A stretch of DNA of 64,000 bases from DASQHL01 sp963843685 (GTDB lineage: Bacteria > Chloroflexota > Dehalococcoidia > DSTF01 > JACRBR01): positions 1 through 64,000 of the forward strand of contig CAWJLO010000028.1 in assembly GCA_963843685.1 (NCBI GenBank), read 5' to 3'. The notes below the pieces were generated by a model, which was given only the letters and a program-made list of their open reading frames with translations, did no database searches and was not told the origin of the DNA. A program made the position numbers and the translations under genes. Below, piece by piece: positions 46,613-56,195 of the stretch (position 1 is its first letter; each line of letters begins with the position of its first letter).

Positions 46613-47269
46613 GTGGAAATTTCTCATCGATATCGGGCGGTGATCTTCGACATGGACGGGGTGCTGACGGACAGCGAGCCGGCGTTCTTCGCGGCGGTGA
46701 ACGACATCCTCGCGCGGTACGGGAAGCACGTCTCGATCGATGACTACCAGTGGTTCATCGGCATGCACACGCCGGAGATGTGGACGCGGATGCTGGCGGC
46801 GCAAGGGATCGACGAGCCCCTGGAGCGGATCCTGGAGGAGTACGAGACGCCGCTGATGGTCCGCCTGCGCGAGCCGCGCGACCCGCTGCCGGGGGCGCGG
46901 GAGCTGATCGACGAGCTGCGGCGGCGCGGGGTGCCGATCGCGCTGTGCACGGCGTCGTACCAGCGGTGGGTGGACGCGATCCTCGGCGGCGCGGGGCTGA
47001 CGGGGCTGTTCGACGCGATCTCGGCGGCGGACGAGGCGCCGGCGACGAAGCCGGACCCGGCGCCGTACGTGCTTGCGGCGACGAAGCTGGGGATGCGGCC
47101 GGAGGAGTGCATCGCGATAGAGGACAGCACGAACGGGCTGACGTCCGCGCTGGGCTCGGGCGCGTGCGTGATCCAGCTGCGGGCGACGGCGACGGCGGCG
47201 CCGCCGATGGCTGGGGTGGCGCGGGTCATCGGGTCGCTGGCGGAGTTTCCGCTGGAGTGGGTGGGGTAG
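46613..47269 (+). CDS. HAD-family phosphatase (beta-phosphoglucomutase-like)
   Basis: GTG at 46613 follows AAGGGAG. The 218-residue product has the HAD motifs FDMDGVLTDSEP (nucleophile and acid), LCTASYQ (motif II), the Lys in TKPDPAPYV and AIEDSTNG (motif IV), with a helical cap at about 20-85. This is the subgroup of beta-phosphoglucomutase and sugar-phosphate or phosphoglycolate phosphatases. The exact substrate is unknown. The next gene starts 15 bases later. Confidence 0.88.
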   Translation: MEISHRYRAVIFDMDGVLTDSEPAFFAAVNDILARYGKHVSIDDYQWFIGMHTPEMWTRMLAAQGIDEPLERILEEYETPLMVRLREPRDPLPGARELIDELRRRGVPIALCTASYQRWVDAILGGAGLTGLFDAISAADEAPATKPDPAPYVLAATKLGMRPEECIAIEDSTNGLTSALGSGACVIQLRATATAAPPMAGVARVIGSLAEFPLEWVG

Positions 47270-47284
47270 CAACCCGCCGGGTGG

Positions 47285-48877
47285 GTGCTGGCACCCATCG
47301 GGAGGCTCCGCGGAACGGACCGGCGCGCCGATACCTACATCGTGGCTGCTATCACGAAGCCCGTTGCCCGCAGGTTCGCGCTGCCGGCGCTGAGCGTCCA
47401 TGCCGTCGGGCTGGTGCTGGTGCCGCTGGCGGCGATTGCCGTGGCGCTCGTGCAGCCGGTGGACTTCGACTACTGGTGGCAGCGGCGGACGGGCGAGTAC
47501 ATCGTCGCGCACCTGGCCGTGCCGCGGACGGACCCGTTCTCGTTCACGATGCAGGGGCGCGCGTGGGTGGACCACGAGTGGCTGTCGCAGGTGCTGATGT
47601 ACCTGGCGAACGCCATGTTCGGCTACCTCGGGCTGTTCCTGCTGTTCATGGCGCTGGGCGTCGCGGCGTGGTGGCTGGTGTACCGGCTGCTGCGCGCGGA
47701 GGGCCTCGGCGAGATGCAGGCGCTGGCGCTGTCGATCGTGCCGGCGGCGTTCGGGGCGACCTACTGGCGAGCGCGGCCGGCGATGTTCACCGTGTTCTTC
47801 GTCGCGCTGTTCATCAGCGAGATGTTCGCGGCGCGGCGGGGCGAGCGGCGGACGATCTGGCGGCTGGCGCCGCTGACGTTGCTGTGGGCAAACCTGCACG
47901 GCGGCTACGTCATCGGGCTGGCGCTGCTGGCGATGTTCGCGGCGGCGCAGTGGTGGGACGGGCGCGGAGCCTCCGAACGTGTCGGACCGAGCTGGAAGCA
48001 CGTCGCGATCGTGCTGGGCGTGGCGTTCCTCGTCGCCGGGATCAACCCGTACACGTACAAGCTGTGGCTGTACCCGTTCACGTACCTCACCGGCGGCAAC
48101 GCCAGCCTGGCGCAGCTCGACGAGTGGCAGTCGCCGGACTTCCACCAGGCGCGCAACCTGCCGCTGGCGTTGTTGCTGGTGTCGGGCCTCGTCGTCGGGG
48201 CGAACGGACGCAAGTTCGACGCGTGGCGCAGCATGCTCGTGGCGCTGTTCGGCGTGATGGCGCTGCAGTCGATGCGACATCAGCCGCTGTTCGCGATCGC
48301 GTGGGCGGCGGCGGCGGGGCCGGCGCTGCTCGACCGGTGGCCGTGGTGGGGGGCCACGCCTGAGCGGCGTGCCGGGCCAAAGATGCTGAACTACGGACTG
48401 CTCGCCGCGGGTGTGGCGGCGCTGCTCACGGTCGTCATCGCGTCGCCGAACGGGCTGCCGCTGCGGGCGGCGCCCACCGGCGGGTCGATGCCGTACCCGG
48501 TGCAGGGTGCGGCGTGGATCGACGTCCACGAGCGCGGGGCGCAGGTGTTCAACCAGTACGAGTGGGGCGGCTATCTCATCGACCGGCTGTATCCGGCAGA
48601 GCGCGTCTTCATCGACGGGCGGGCGGACTTGTATGGGCCGCTGGTCGTCGATTACGACCGGATCGTGCGGGGCGACGGCTGGCAGGAGTCGTTCGACCGC
48701 TACGGCGTGAACGTGGCACTGCTCTCGCCGAAACTGCCGCTGGTGGCCGACCTGAAGGCGGCGGGCTGGACGGCGGGGTACGAGGACGCGGACCAGATCG
48801 TGCTGGTGCGGCCTGATTCGACGAGCGAGGCGCCGCCTGAATTCCTCGGCGGCGGCCTCTACCAGATTCAACACTAG
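47285..48877 (+). CDS. Polytopic membrane protein, probable glycosyltransferase-C-like
   Basis: A protein of about 530 residues with some ten hydrophobic segments and an extracytoplasmic C-terminal domain. Motifs are DFDYWWQRRTGEYIV and DPFSFTMQGRAWVDHEWLSQ early on, resembling the Asp-bearing first loop of GT-C enzymes, ANLHGGYVIGLALL, and in the C-terminal domain NQYEWGGYLIDRLYP and VFIDGRADLY. Related proteins in other phyla lack a proven function. A lipid-linked sugar transfer role is inferred from topology. The start is uncertain: GTG at 47285 or GTG at 47342. Confidence 0.7.
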   Translation: MLAPIGRLRGTDRRADTYIVAAITKPVARRFALPALSVHAVGLVLVPLAAIAVALVQPVDFDYWWQRRTGEYIVAHLAVPRTDPFSFTMQGRAWVDHEWLSQVLMYLANAMFGYLGLFLLFMALGVAAWWLVYRLLRAEGLGEMQALALSIVPAAFGATYWRARPAMFTVFFVALFISEMFAARRGERRTIWRLAPLTLLWANLHGGYVIGLALLAMFAAAQWWDGRGASERVGPSWKHVAIVLGVAFLVAGINPYTYKLWLYPFTYLTGGNASLAQLDEWQSPDFHQARNLPLALLLVSGLVVGANGRKFDAWRSMLVALFGVMALQSMRHQPLFAIAWAAAAGPALLDRWPWWGATPERRAGPKMLNYGLLAAGVAALLTVVIASPNGLPLRAAPTGGSMPYPVQGAAWIDVHERGAQVFNQYEWGGYLIDRLYPAERVFIDGRADLYGPLVVDYDRIVRGDGWQESFDRYGVNVALLSPKLPLVADLKAAGWTAGYEDADQIVLVRPDSTSEAPPEFLGGGLYQIQH

Positions 48878-48916
48878 ACGCCCGGAACATCGCCCCGAAT
48901 TCGTAAGCTGCGGCTA

Positions 48917-48945
48917 TTGACGGCGTGTCCAGATGCGACTATGCT
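48917..48945 (+). promoter_or_regulatory. Sigma-70-type promoter of the ArsR-type gene
   Basis: TTGACG (48917-48922) and TATGCT (48940-48945) are separated by 17 bases. The ATG is 22 bases beyond the -10 box, leaving a leader of about 15 bases. The motif TAATTGCAGACATATAGC in between could hold an operator. Confidence 0.75.
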
Positions 48946-48967
48946 AATTGCAGACATATAGCCATAG

Positions 48968-50125
48968 ATGGAGACGGCGATGGCCATCACGCTTACCCCA
49001 GCCCGCACGACCGGCATCGAGTTCACGGTGTCGCCGTCGCTCGACCTGCTCAACGCGATGTACTTCACGTCCATCTCGGAGGAGCTGGAGGGCGCGGCGG
49101 AGTGGCCGAGGAAGACCCGGGCGCGCATGGACGCGGGCCTCCGAGCTGAGCTGGACTTGCTGTTCTCGTACCCGCGGGGCGAGCCCGGCATCATGGGCGC
49201 GCTCAACGACACTGTGTTCTTCCATCGAGACGCGTGGGGCGACGTCGAGGCGCTGCTGAAGTTCGTGCGGGAGTTGCCGGCAGAAGGGACGGCCGACCCG
49301 CGGGCGCCGGGGGTCCAGGGGATGGCGCTCTACGCGCTGCGCTGGCCGGGGCACCAGGAGCCGTACGAGCAGCCGGCGCGCGCGACCGCGCGTGACGCCT
49401 TCGCCCGCGCGATCGCCGAGGAGATCGAGCCGGACGCGTCGTGCGCGACGTCGCCGCAGGAGCCGATCGATACGAAGGCGACGCTGGCGCTGTTCGACGA
49501 CCCGGAGGGCGTGCGCGCGCGAGTGCTGCGCCTGATCCGCGCGTTCTACGACGAGTACTACCGGCCCGAGGAATCGGCGCGGTTGGCGAGCCTGAAGCGC
49601 GCCGTCGACGCACACGAGCGCGATCGCGGCGCGGCCGACGTCGAGGAGCTGACGCGCCGGTTGCTGGGCAAACAGACGTCGTGCCTGGAGACCGTGTGCA
49701 AGGGGCCGTACGAGCAGTACATCTTCGTGCCGTCGGCGGACGTCGGCATCTACACGTCGTGCATCGACTACGGACCGGTCCACGCGCTGTACTACCAGTG
49801 CGAGCCGCAGTTCCGCGGCGTGCAGGACAGCGACGACCTGACGCAGCGGATGGCGCTGGTGTATCGCGCGCTCAGCGACGAGCAGCGGCTGCGCATCCTG
49901 CACCTGCTGCACGGCGGGGAGTTGTACGCGCAGGAGATCATCGAGCGGACGGGGCTGCACCAGTCGGTTGTGTCGCGGCACCTTTCGTTCATGAAGGCGG
50001 TGGGGCTGGTGAACGTGCGGCGGCAGAACAACATGAAGTTCTACTCGCTGAACGAAGAGGCCGGCGAGGAGCTGCGGCGGGCGGTCGACGTGTTCCTGCC
50101 GCGCATGGGCGCAAGATCCGGATAG
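48968..50125 (+). CDS. Long ArsR-family transcriptional regulator with a Cys-containing sensor region
   Basis: The last 90 residues are an ArsR winged helix: MALVYRALSDEQRLRILHLL, GELYAQEIIERTGLHQSVVSRHLSFMKA and NNMKFYSLNEEAGEELR. ArsR proteins usually have about 100-120 residues; here about 280 precede the helix. That region has a helical DUF5937-like character and several Cys (SCLETVCKG, YTSCIDYG, YYQCEP) that might sense a metal or redox state. A clear promoter lies upstream, and autoregulation is likely but inferred. The regulated genes are unknown. Confidence 0.8.
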   Translation: METAMAITLTPARTTGIEFTVSPSLDLLNAMYFTSISEELEGAAEWPRKTRARMDAGLRAELDLLFSYPRGEPGIMGALNDTVFFHRDAWGDVEALLKFVRELPAEGTADPRAPGVQGMALYALRWPGHQEPYEQPARATARDAFARAIAEEIEPDASCATSPQEPIDTKATLALFDDPEGVRARVLRLIRAFYDEYYRPEESARLASLKRAVDAHERDRGAADVEELTRRLLGKQTSCLETVCKGPYEQYIFVPSADVGIYTSCIDYGPVHALYYQCEPQFRGVQDSDDLTQRMALVYRALSDEQRLRILHLLHGGELYAQEIIERTGLHQSVVSRHLSFMKAVGLVNVRRQNNMKFYSLNEEAGEELRRAVDVFLPRMGARSG

Positions 50126-50165
50126 CAGGGGCGCAGAAAGCGCCGTAGGATCCCGCAGGGAAGAG

Positions 50166-50378
50166 GTGGCAGTGATGCTGGGTCAAGATTCATACGTCCG
50201 GGAGAAGTTGCGAGAGCTGGAGAGCGCGCGGCCGCAGCCGGCGTCCTACTGGAGCGATCCGCCGAAGCGCCGCCGGATCCTGGCGCCGATCGCGCGGCGC
50301 GCGGGGCATCGGATCAGGCACGTCGGCGAGGCGCTGGAAGCGTGGGCGGCGCCCGTGGCGCGGGAGGCGCGGGGGTAG
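50166..50378 (+). CDS. Small basic protein of unknown function
   Basis: A 70-residue frame beginning at GTG 50166 or ATG 50175, with GGGAAGAGG upstream. The sequence is helical and Arg-rich (KLRELESARPQPASYW, PPKRRRILAPIARRAGHR). It follows the ArsR-type gene by 40 bases and ends before a strong terminator, so it is probably the last gene of that transcript. No family is recognised. Confidence 0.55.
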   Translation: MAVMLGQDSYVREKLRELESARPQPASYWSDPPKRRRILAPIARRAGHRIRHVGEALEAWAAPVAREARG

Positions 50379-50410
50379 CCGCGAGACAGCAAAGGCACAG
50401 GGCCAACAGA

Positions 50411-50440
50411 GAGGCGGGGCATTTGCCCCGCCTCTTCTGT
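50411..50440 (+). terminator. Bidirectional terminator between small protein and dnaK
   Basis: GAGGCGGGGCA and TGCCCCGCCTC pair around TT and are followed by TTCTGTTCATT on the plus strand and TCTGTTGG on the minus strand. It serves the ArsR transcript and probably the end of dnaK. Confidence 0.85.
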
Positions 50441-50467
50441 TCATTCATTGGAAGCTGGTGACCAGCT

Positions 50468-52366
<1,899 letters not shown>

Positions 52367-52429
52367 TCCGTCCTCCTCATTCGCGTGCCTGGCACGGCAT
52401 CCGTGTCCGCCGCACGCGTAGAACTCTGA

Positions 52430-52978
52430 TTAACTTCCGGAGCCTTCAGTCGCTCCGCCACCCTGCCCGACCACCACCATCGCCGGCCGGATCACACGGT
52501 CGCCGAGGCGGTAGCCCTTCTGGACGACGGCGATCACCTTGTTCTCTTCGCCGGGGCCCTGGCTGACGGCCTCGTGCTGCGACGGGTCGAAGGTCTCGCC
52601 GTCGGCCTGGATCTCCTCCACGCCGACCATCTCCAGCAGCGCCTGGAACTTGCGGTGGATGAGGCGGATGCCGTCCACCCACGTCAGCCCGGCGAGGTGC
52701 GTATCGACGTTCTGCAGCGCGCGGTCGAGGTCATCGATGAGCGGCAGCAGGTTGATGATGAGCGCGGCGTTGGCGAAGCGCGCGGTCTCGCTGCGCTCCT
52801 CCTCGACGCGGCGCTTGAAGTTCTGGAAGTCGGCGGCGGCGCGCTGCCAGCTCTGCATGTAGGACTGCGCCTTCGCCCGCTCGTCCTCCAGCAGCGCCTT
52901 CATCTTGTCCATGTCCGGCGGGTCGGTGCCGGGATCCGGGGTCCCCGCCCCGGCGTCTTGCTCACGCTCTGTCGTCAT
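52430..52978 (-). CDS. grpE: Nucleotide exchange factor GrpE
   Basis: It releases ADP from DnaK. The 182-residue product has a long N-terminal coiled coil (MKALLEDERAKAQSYMQSWQ, QNFKRRVEEERSE), then the head domain with GVEEIQADGETFDPSQHEAV and KGYRLGDRVIRPAMVVV. GAGGAGGACA precedes the ATG at 52978. It lies between hrcA and dnaK, 58 bases after hrcA, within the CIRCE-controlled operon. Confidence 0.97.
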   Translation of the reverse strand: MTTEREQDAGAGTPDPGTDPPDMDKMKALLEDERAKAQSYMQSWQRAAADFQNFKRRVEEERSETARFANAALIINLLPLIDDLDRALQNVDTHLAGLTWVDGIRLIHRKFQALLEMVGVEEIQADGETFDPSQHEAVSQGPGEENKVIAVVQKGYRLGDRVIRPAMVVVGQGGGATEGSGS

Positions 52979-53036
52979 TGTCCTCCTCGGTCGATGTGAT
53001 TGCGTTTGGTCCTGTGGGCTGCGCTCGCGTCGCGGA

Positions 53037-54074
53037 TCAGCTCTCGCGGCCGGCGCTCTCGTCGTAGAACGTCGCCAGCATCTCGCTCATCAGCCCGGCC
53101 ATGAAGCGCACGGCGGAGATCGTCTCCGAGTAGTGCATGCGTGTCGGCCCGAGGACGGCCATGGCGCCTGAGACGCCGCCGGGGACGCCGTACGGGCTGA
53201 AGACGACGCTGTAGTCGTGCATCGTGTCTTCTGCGTTCTCGGACCCGATCATCACCGTCACCCCGCCCGCGACGTCGGCCCTTGCCGGGATGAAGCGCGG
53301 GATGTTCCGGCGCTCCAGGACATCGAGCAGGTTGAGCATCTTCTCGCTGGTGTCGAACTCCGGCTTCCGGAGGACGTTGCGCACGCCCTCTGTGTAGGCG
53401 TCGCTGAACGACGCGTGGTCGGACGTCTGCATGATCTCGCGCACGGCGTTCGCGACGTGCCACTCGAGCTGCGTCAGTTGCACCTTCGAGCGGGCGATCT
53501 CGGCCGCGCCGAGCCCCTGGAACGCGTCGTTGAGGTGGTTGGCGATGGCCGTGAGCTGATCCTGGTCGATGGGCTCCGGGAAGAGCAGCACCTGCTGCTT
53601 CACGCGCGCCTGCTGGAGGACCAGCACGAGCAGGGCAGACGTCTCCTGGACGCCGACGAGCTCCACGCGCTTGAGCCGCGCCTCGGCCGAGTGCGGCACC
53701 GTCACCACGGCCGCGTTCTCGACGGCTCGGGCCAGTACCGACGCCGAGAGCTGGATCCACTCGTCCTGGTCGCGGCCGGCCTGGTGGAACTGGTGGCGGA
53801 TGGTCTCCTTCGCTTCGGCCGGAAGGTCCCGCTCCTCCATCAGCGCCTCGACGTAGTAGCGGTAGCCCTTATCGGAGGGGACGCGGCCGGCCGAGGTGTG
53901 CGGGTGGCTGATGAAGCCCTCGTCCTCCAGCCGCTTCATCTCGTTGCGGATGGTGGCGGCGGAGAACGGCAGGTCGAAGCGGCGCAGCAGCGATTCGGAG
54001 CCAACAGGCAGCGCCGAGTCGATGTACTCGCTGATAACGAGGCTCAGGAGGCGTCCGCGGCGTTCTGTGAGCAT
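53037..54074 (-). CDS. hrcA: Heat-inducible repressor HrcA
   Basis: It represses heat-shock operons by binding CIRCE. The 345-residue product has an N-terminal winged helix (LTERRGRLLSLVISEYID, PVGSESLLRRF, FSAATIRNEMKRLEDEGFI), the characteristic SAGRVPSDKGYRYYV, a GAF-like central domain, and the end with PTRMHYSETISAVRFMAGLM. The ATG at 54074 is 16 bases from a perfect CIRCE, so the operon is autoregulated. Confidence 0.98.
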   Translation of the reverse strand: MLTERRGRLLSLVISEYIDSALPVGSESLLRRFDLPFSAATIRNEMKRLEDEGFISHPHTSAGRVPSDKGYRYYVEALMEERDLPAEAKETIRHQFHQAGRDQDEWIQLSASVLARAVENAAVVTVPHSAEARLKRVELVGVQETSALLVLVLQQARVKQQVLLFPEPIDQDQLTAIANHLNDAFQGLGAAEIARSKVQLTQLEWHVANAVREIMQTSDHASFSDAYTEGVRNVLRKPEFDTSEKMLNLLDVLERRNIPRFIPARADVAGGVTVMIGSENAEDTMHDYSVVFSPYGVPGGVSGAMAVLGPTRMHYSETISAVRFMAGLMSEMLATFYDESAGRES

Positions 54075-54089
54075 TGTTCCAGATTCAAA

Positions 54090-54116
54090 TTAGCACTCGT
54101 GGTGGGAGAGTGCTAA
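54090..54116 (-). promoter_or_regulatory. CIRCE operator
   Basis: TTAGCACTC and GAGTGCTAA are separated by exactly nine bases, a perfect match to the CIRCE consensus bound by HrcA. It lies between the promoter and the hrcA start. Confidence 0.98.
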
Positions 54117-54123
54117 CGCGGGA

Positions 54124-54153
54124 AGTGTAGCAACCGCCGTTCGGGCGGGTCAA
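54124..54153 (-). promoter_or_regulatory. Sigma-70-type promoter of hrcA-grpE-dnaK
   Basis: On the minus strand TTGACC and TACACT are 18 bases apart. The expected start of transcription, about 7 bases past the -10 box, falls at the edge of CIRCE, so HrcA binding would block initiation. Confidence 0.85.
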
Positions 54154-54177
54154 GAACGCGGCCCCGCCAGGGGGTGG

Positions 54178-54759
54178 TCACGGTGTCGTCGAGGCGGGAG
54201 GCGTGACGGCGATCGGGGTGCCGGCGGCCGTCAGGGTGTAGATCCGGGCGACGACGAGGTCCCAGTAGCCCTCGCCCAGCTTCGCGCCGGCGGCGTCGGC
54301 CTCGTCGACCTTCGCCTTCATGAAGCGCATCATCATCTGGTTGGCGTAGGCGAAGTCCTGGCGCCCCGTCTGCCCGTACAGCCACTTCGTGGCGTCGCCG
54401 ACCGTGTAGCAGTGGCCGAGGACGGCCGGCCAGTACCCCGGGTTGTCCCGGGAGAGGCCGCCGGAGTTGTCGTTCGCGCAGTCGTTCAGCACGCCGACAA
54501 GCGGGTCGACCTTGCGGAAGGTGACCACGGTGGTCGCCGTATACGGGATGGTGAGGCCCTGGAAGCCGTGGCGGATGACGCCCTCGACGTCTGCGGCCGT
54601 TGGGAGAGGTGCGGCGTCGGCGGCAGCGGTGGCCGTGGCGGCGTTGCGGATGCCTTCGGCCGTGCCGGTCTTCTGGGGGCCGGGGAGGCCGCCCCCCGAG
54701 CATGCGGCGAGCGTGGCTGCCGTGAAGAGTGCGCCGAGAAGCCAGGTTCGTGGAGTCAC
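54178..54759 (-). CDS. Small lipoprotein of unknown function
   Basis: Signal segment WLLGALFTAATLAAC with a lipobox, then an Ala/Thr linker and a globular region with GYWPAVLGHCYTVGDATKWLY and YANQMMMRFMKAKVDEAD. No family is recognised. The GTG at 54759 is preferred over GTG 54768: a TATAGT hexamer (54767-54772) overlaps the latter and lies 7 bases before the former, which fits a leaderless message. It is divergent from fabH. Confidence 0.72.
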   Translation of the reverse strand: MTPRTWLLGALFTAATLAACSGGGLPGPQKTGTAEGIRNAATATAAADAAPLPTAADVEGVIRHGFQGLTIPYTATTVVTFRKVDPLVGVLNDCANDNSGGLSRDNPGYWPAVLGHCYTVGDATKWLYGQTGRQDFAYANQMMMRFMKAKVDEADAAGAKLGEGYWDLVVARIYTLTAAGTPIAVTPPASTTP

Positions 54760-54797
54760 CGCCGGCACTATAACGAACGGCTCCTACCGAATCGCCT

Positions 54798-54806
54798 TGG
54801 TATACT
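54798..54806 (+). promoter_or_regulatory. Extended -10 promoter of fabH
   Basis: TGG directly before TATACT forms an extended -10 element. No -35 box is seen at the expected distance, which extended -10 promoters tolerate. The fabH start is about 40 bases downstream. Confidence 0.5.
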
Positions 54807-54846
54807 CGATCATCCCGCGCCAAGCGGGTCTGTCAACGGAGCTATT

Positions 54847-55881
54847 TTGATCGCAACCCGCATCGCAGGCCTGGGCCACTACCTCCCCGAACGCGTGATG
54901 ACCAACGCCGAGCTCGAGCGGATGGTCGACACCTCCGACCAGTGGATCCAGGACCGTACCGGCATCCGGGAGCGGCGCATCGCCGCCCCACACGAGACCT
55001 CCAGTTCGCTCGCCACCAACGCGGCGCGCATGGCGCTGGAGGACGCGGACATCGACCCGGCGAGCATCGACCTCGTTCTCGTGGGCACGACGACGCCGGA
55101 CGGGCTCTTTCCTTCGGTCGCATCGCTCGTGCAGGACCGCATCGGTGCGGTGAACGCCGGCGCGTTCGACATGAACGCCGCCTGTTTCGGCTTCATGGCA
55201 GCGTGGACGACGGCGTTCCAGTACATCGCGACAGGTGCGGCGCAGCGCGTGGTCGTCATCGGTGTCGAGGTGCTGTCGCGGATCCTTAACTGGCAGGACC
55301 GCGGGACGTGCGTGCTCTTCGGCGACGGCGCGGGAGCGGTGGTGCTGGAGGCGGCGGAGTTCGGCGGTCCGCTGGGCTTCGTGATGCACAGTGACGGGTC
55401 GAAGAAGAGCTTCCTCTTCGCGGAGGGCGTCGGCGGCGCGCGCGACGAGCACGGCAACGGGCCGCCGGCGGAGCTGTGCTACATCAACATGGACGGGCCG
55501 GCGCTCTTCAAGTTCGCCGTGCACTCCATGACGGACGCGACGCGCGAGGCGCTCGGCCGCGCCCACCTGGACGTGAGCGACATCGACCTGCTGGTGCCGC
55601 ACCAGGCGAACCTCCGCATCATCCAGGGCACGGCGAAGGCGCTGGGCCTGCCGATGGAGAAGGCGGTGATCACGCTCGACCGGTACGGCAACACGTCGTC
55701 CGCGACGCTGCCGGTCGCGCTCAGCGAGGCGTATCACGACGGGCGTTTGTACGATGGCCAGCGGATCGCCATGTGCTCGTTCGGCGGCGGTCTGGCGTGG
55801 GGCGCGATGATCCTGGAGTACAGCCGCACCGGCGTGGCGCCGGAAGTGGCAGCGCCGGTCGGCGCGAGCGCGCGAGGCTAG
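54847..55881 (+). CDS. fabH: Beta-ketoacyl-ACP synthase III
   Basis: It condenses acetyl- or branched acyl-CoA with malonyl-ACP to begin fatty-acid synthesis. The TTG at 54847 follows ACGGAG; the product has 344 residues. The catalytic triad is visible: Cys in DMNAACFGFMAAW, His in LLVPHQANLRII and Asn in DRYGNTSSATLPVAL. RTGIRERRIAAPHE near residue 40 is the CoA-site loop. No fatty-acid synthesis partner genes are adjacent. Related KAS III-like enzymes in secondary metabolism are an alternative, but the overall match is to FabH. Confidence 0.93.
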   Translation: MIATRIAGLGHYLPERVMTNAELERMVDTSDQWIQDRTGIRERRIAAPHETSSSLATNAARMALEDADIDPASIDLVLVGTTTPDGLFPSVASLVQDRIGAVNAGAFDMNAACFGFMAAWTTAFQYIATGAAQRVVVIGVEVLSRILNWQDRGTCVLFGDGAGAVVLEAAEFGGPLGFVMHSDGSKKSFLFAEGVGGARDEHGNGPPAELCYINMDGPALFKFAVHSMTDATREALGRAHLDVSDIDLLVPHQANLRIIQGTAKALGLPMEKAVITLDRYGNTSSATLPVALSEAYHDGRLYDGQRIAMCSFGGGLAWGAMILEYSRTGVAPEVAAPVGASARG

Positions 55882-56137
55882 GATCCTCGGGCCTATTGGC
55901 CTTCCCGAACTTCTGATTCTGCTGTTCTTCGCGCCGTTCCTGATTGCGGGCTGATCGACCTGGTTCTTCGTCAGGAGATCCGGACGCGACGAGTAGCGAT
56001 TCGCGGGGGCCGGATCGCAGAACGCGGCCGCCTGCCCCTCGCACCGGCACGATTCTAGCATCGATGGGGATCCCGCAACCCGAGCTCCTGCTGGAGGTTC
56101 GCTGATCGTGACACCCCTGAAGTAGGGAACGTCCGCG
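55882..56137 (+). other. Intergenic region with a TatA-like peptide remnant
   Basis: Immediately after the fabH stop, one frame reads ILGPIGLPELLILLFFAP and ends with FLIAG and TGA at about 55952. GPIGLPELLILL resembles the N-terminal helix of TatA-type proteins, but the amphipathic part is absent and the first codon is ATC. I treat it as a relic or chance. The rest of the region shows no gene. Confidence 0.3.
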
Positions 56138-56167
56138 TTGACCCGCTTGATCGGCCATCCGTACAAT
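56138..56167 (+). promoter_or_regulatory. Sigma-70-type promoter of the secreted modular protein
   Basis: TTGACC (56138-56143) and TACAAT (56162-56167) are 18 bases apart. The ATG lies 28 bases beyond the -10 box and has GGAAGGA upstream. Confidence 0.75.
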
Positions 56168-56195
56168 GCGCGGGGCGGGCGGAAGGATCCATTTG

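Noticed and set aside
46490..48874. Open frame of 794 codons on the minus strand opposite the HAD and membrane-protein genes
   Set aside because: Arg/Pro/His-rich antisense translation; the plus-strand genes have clear motifs.
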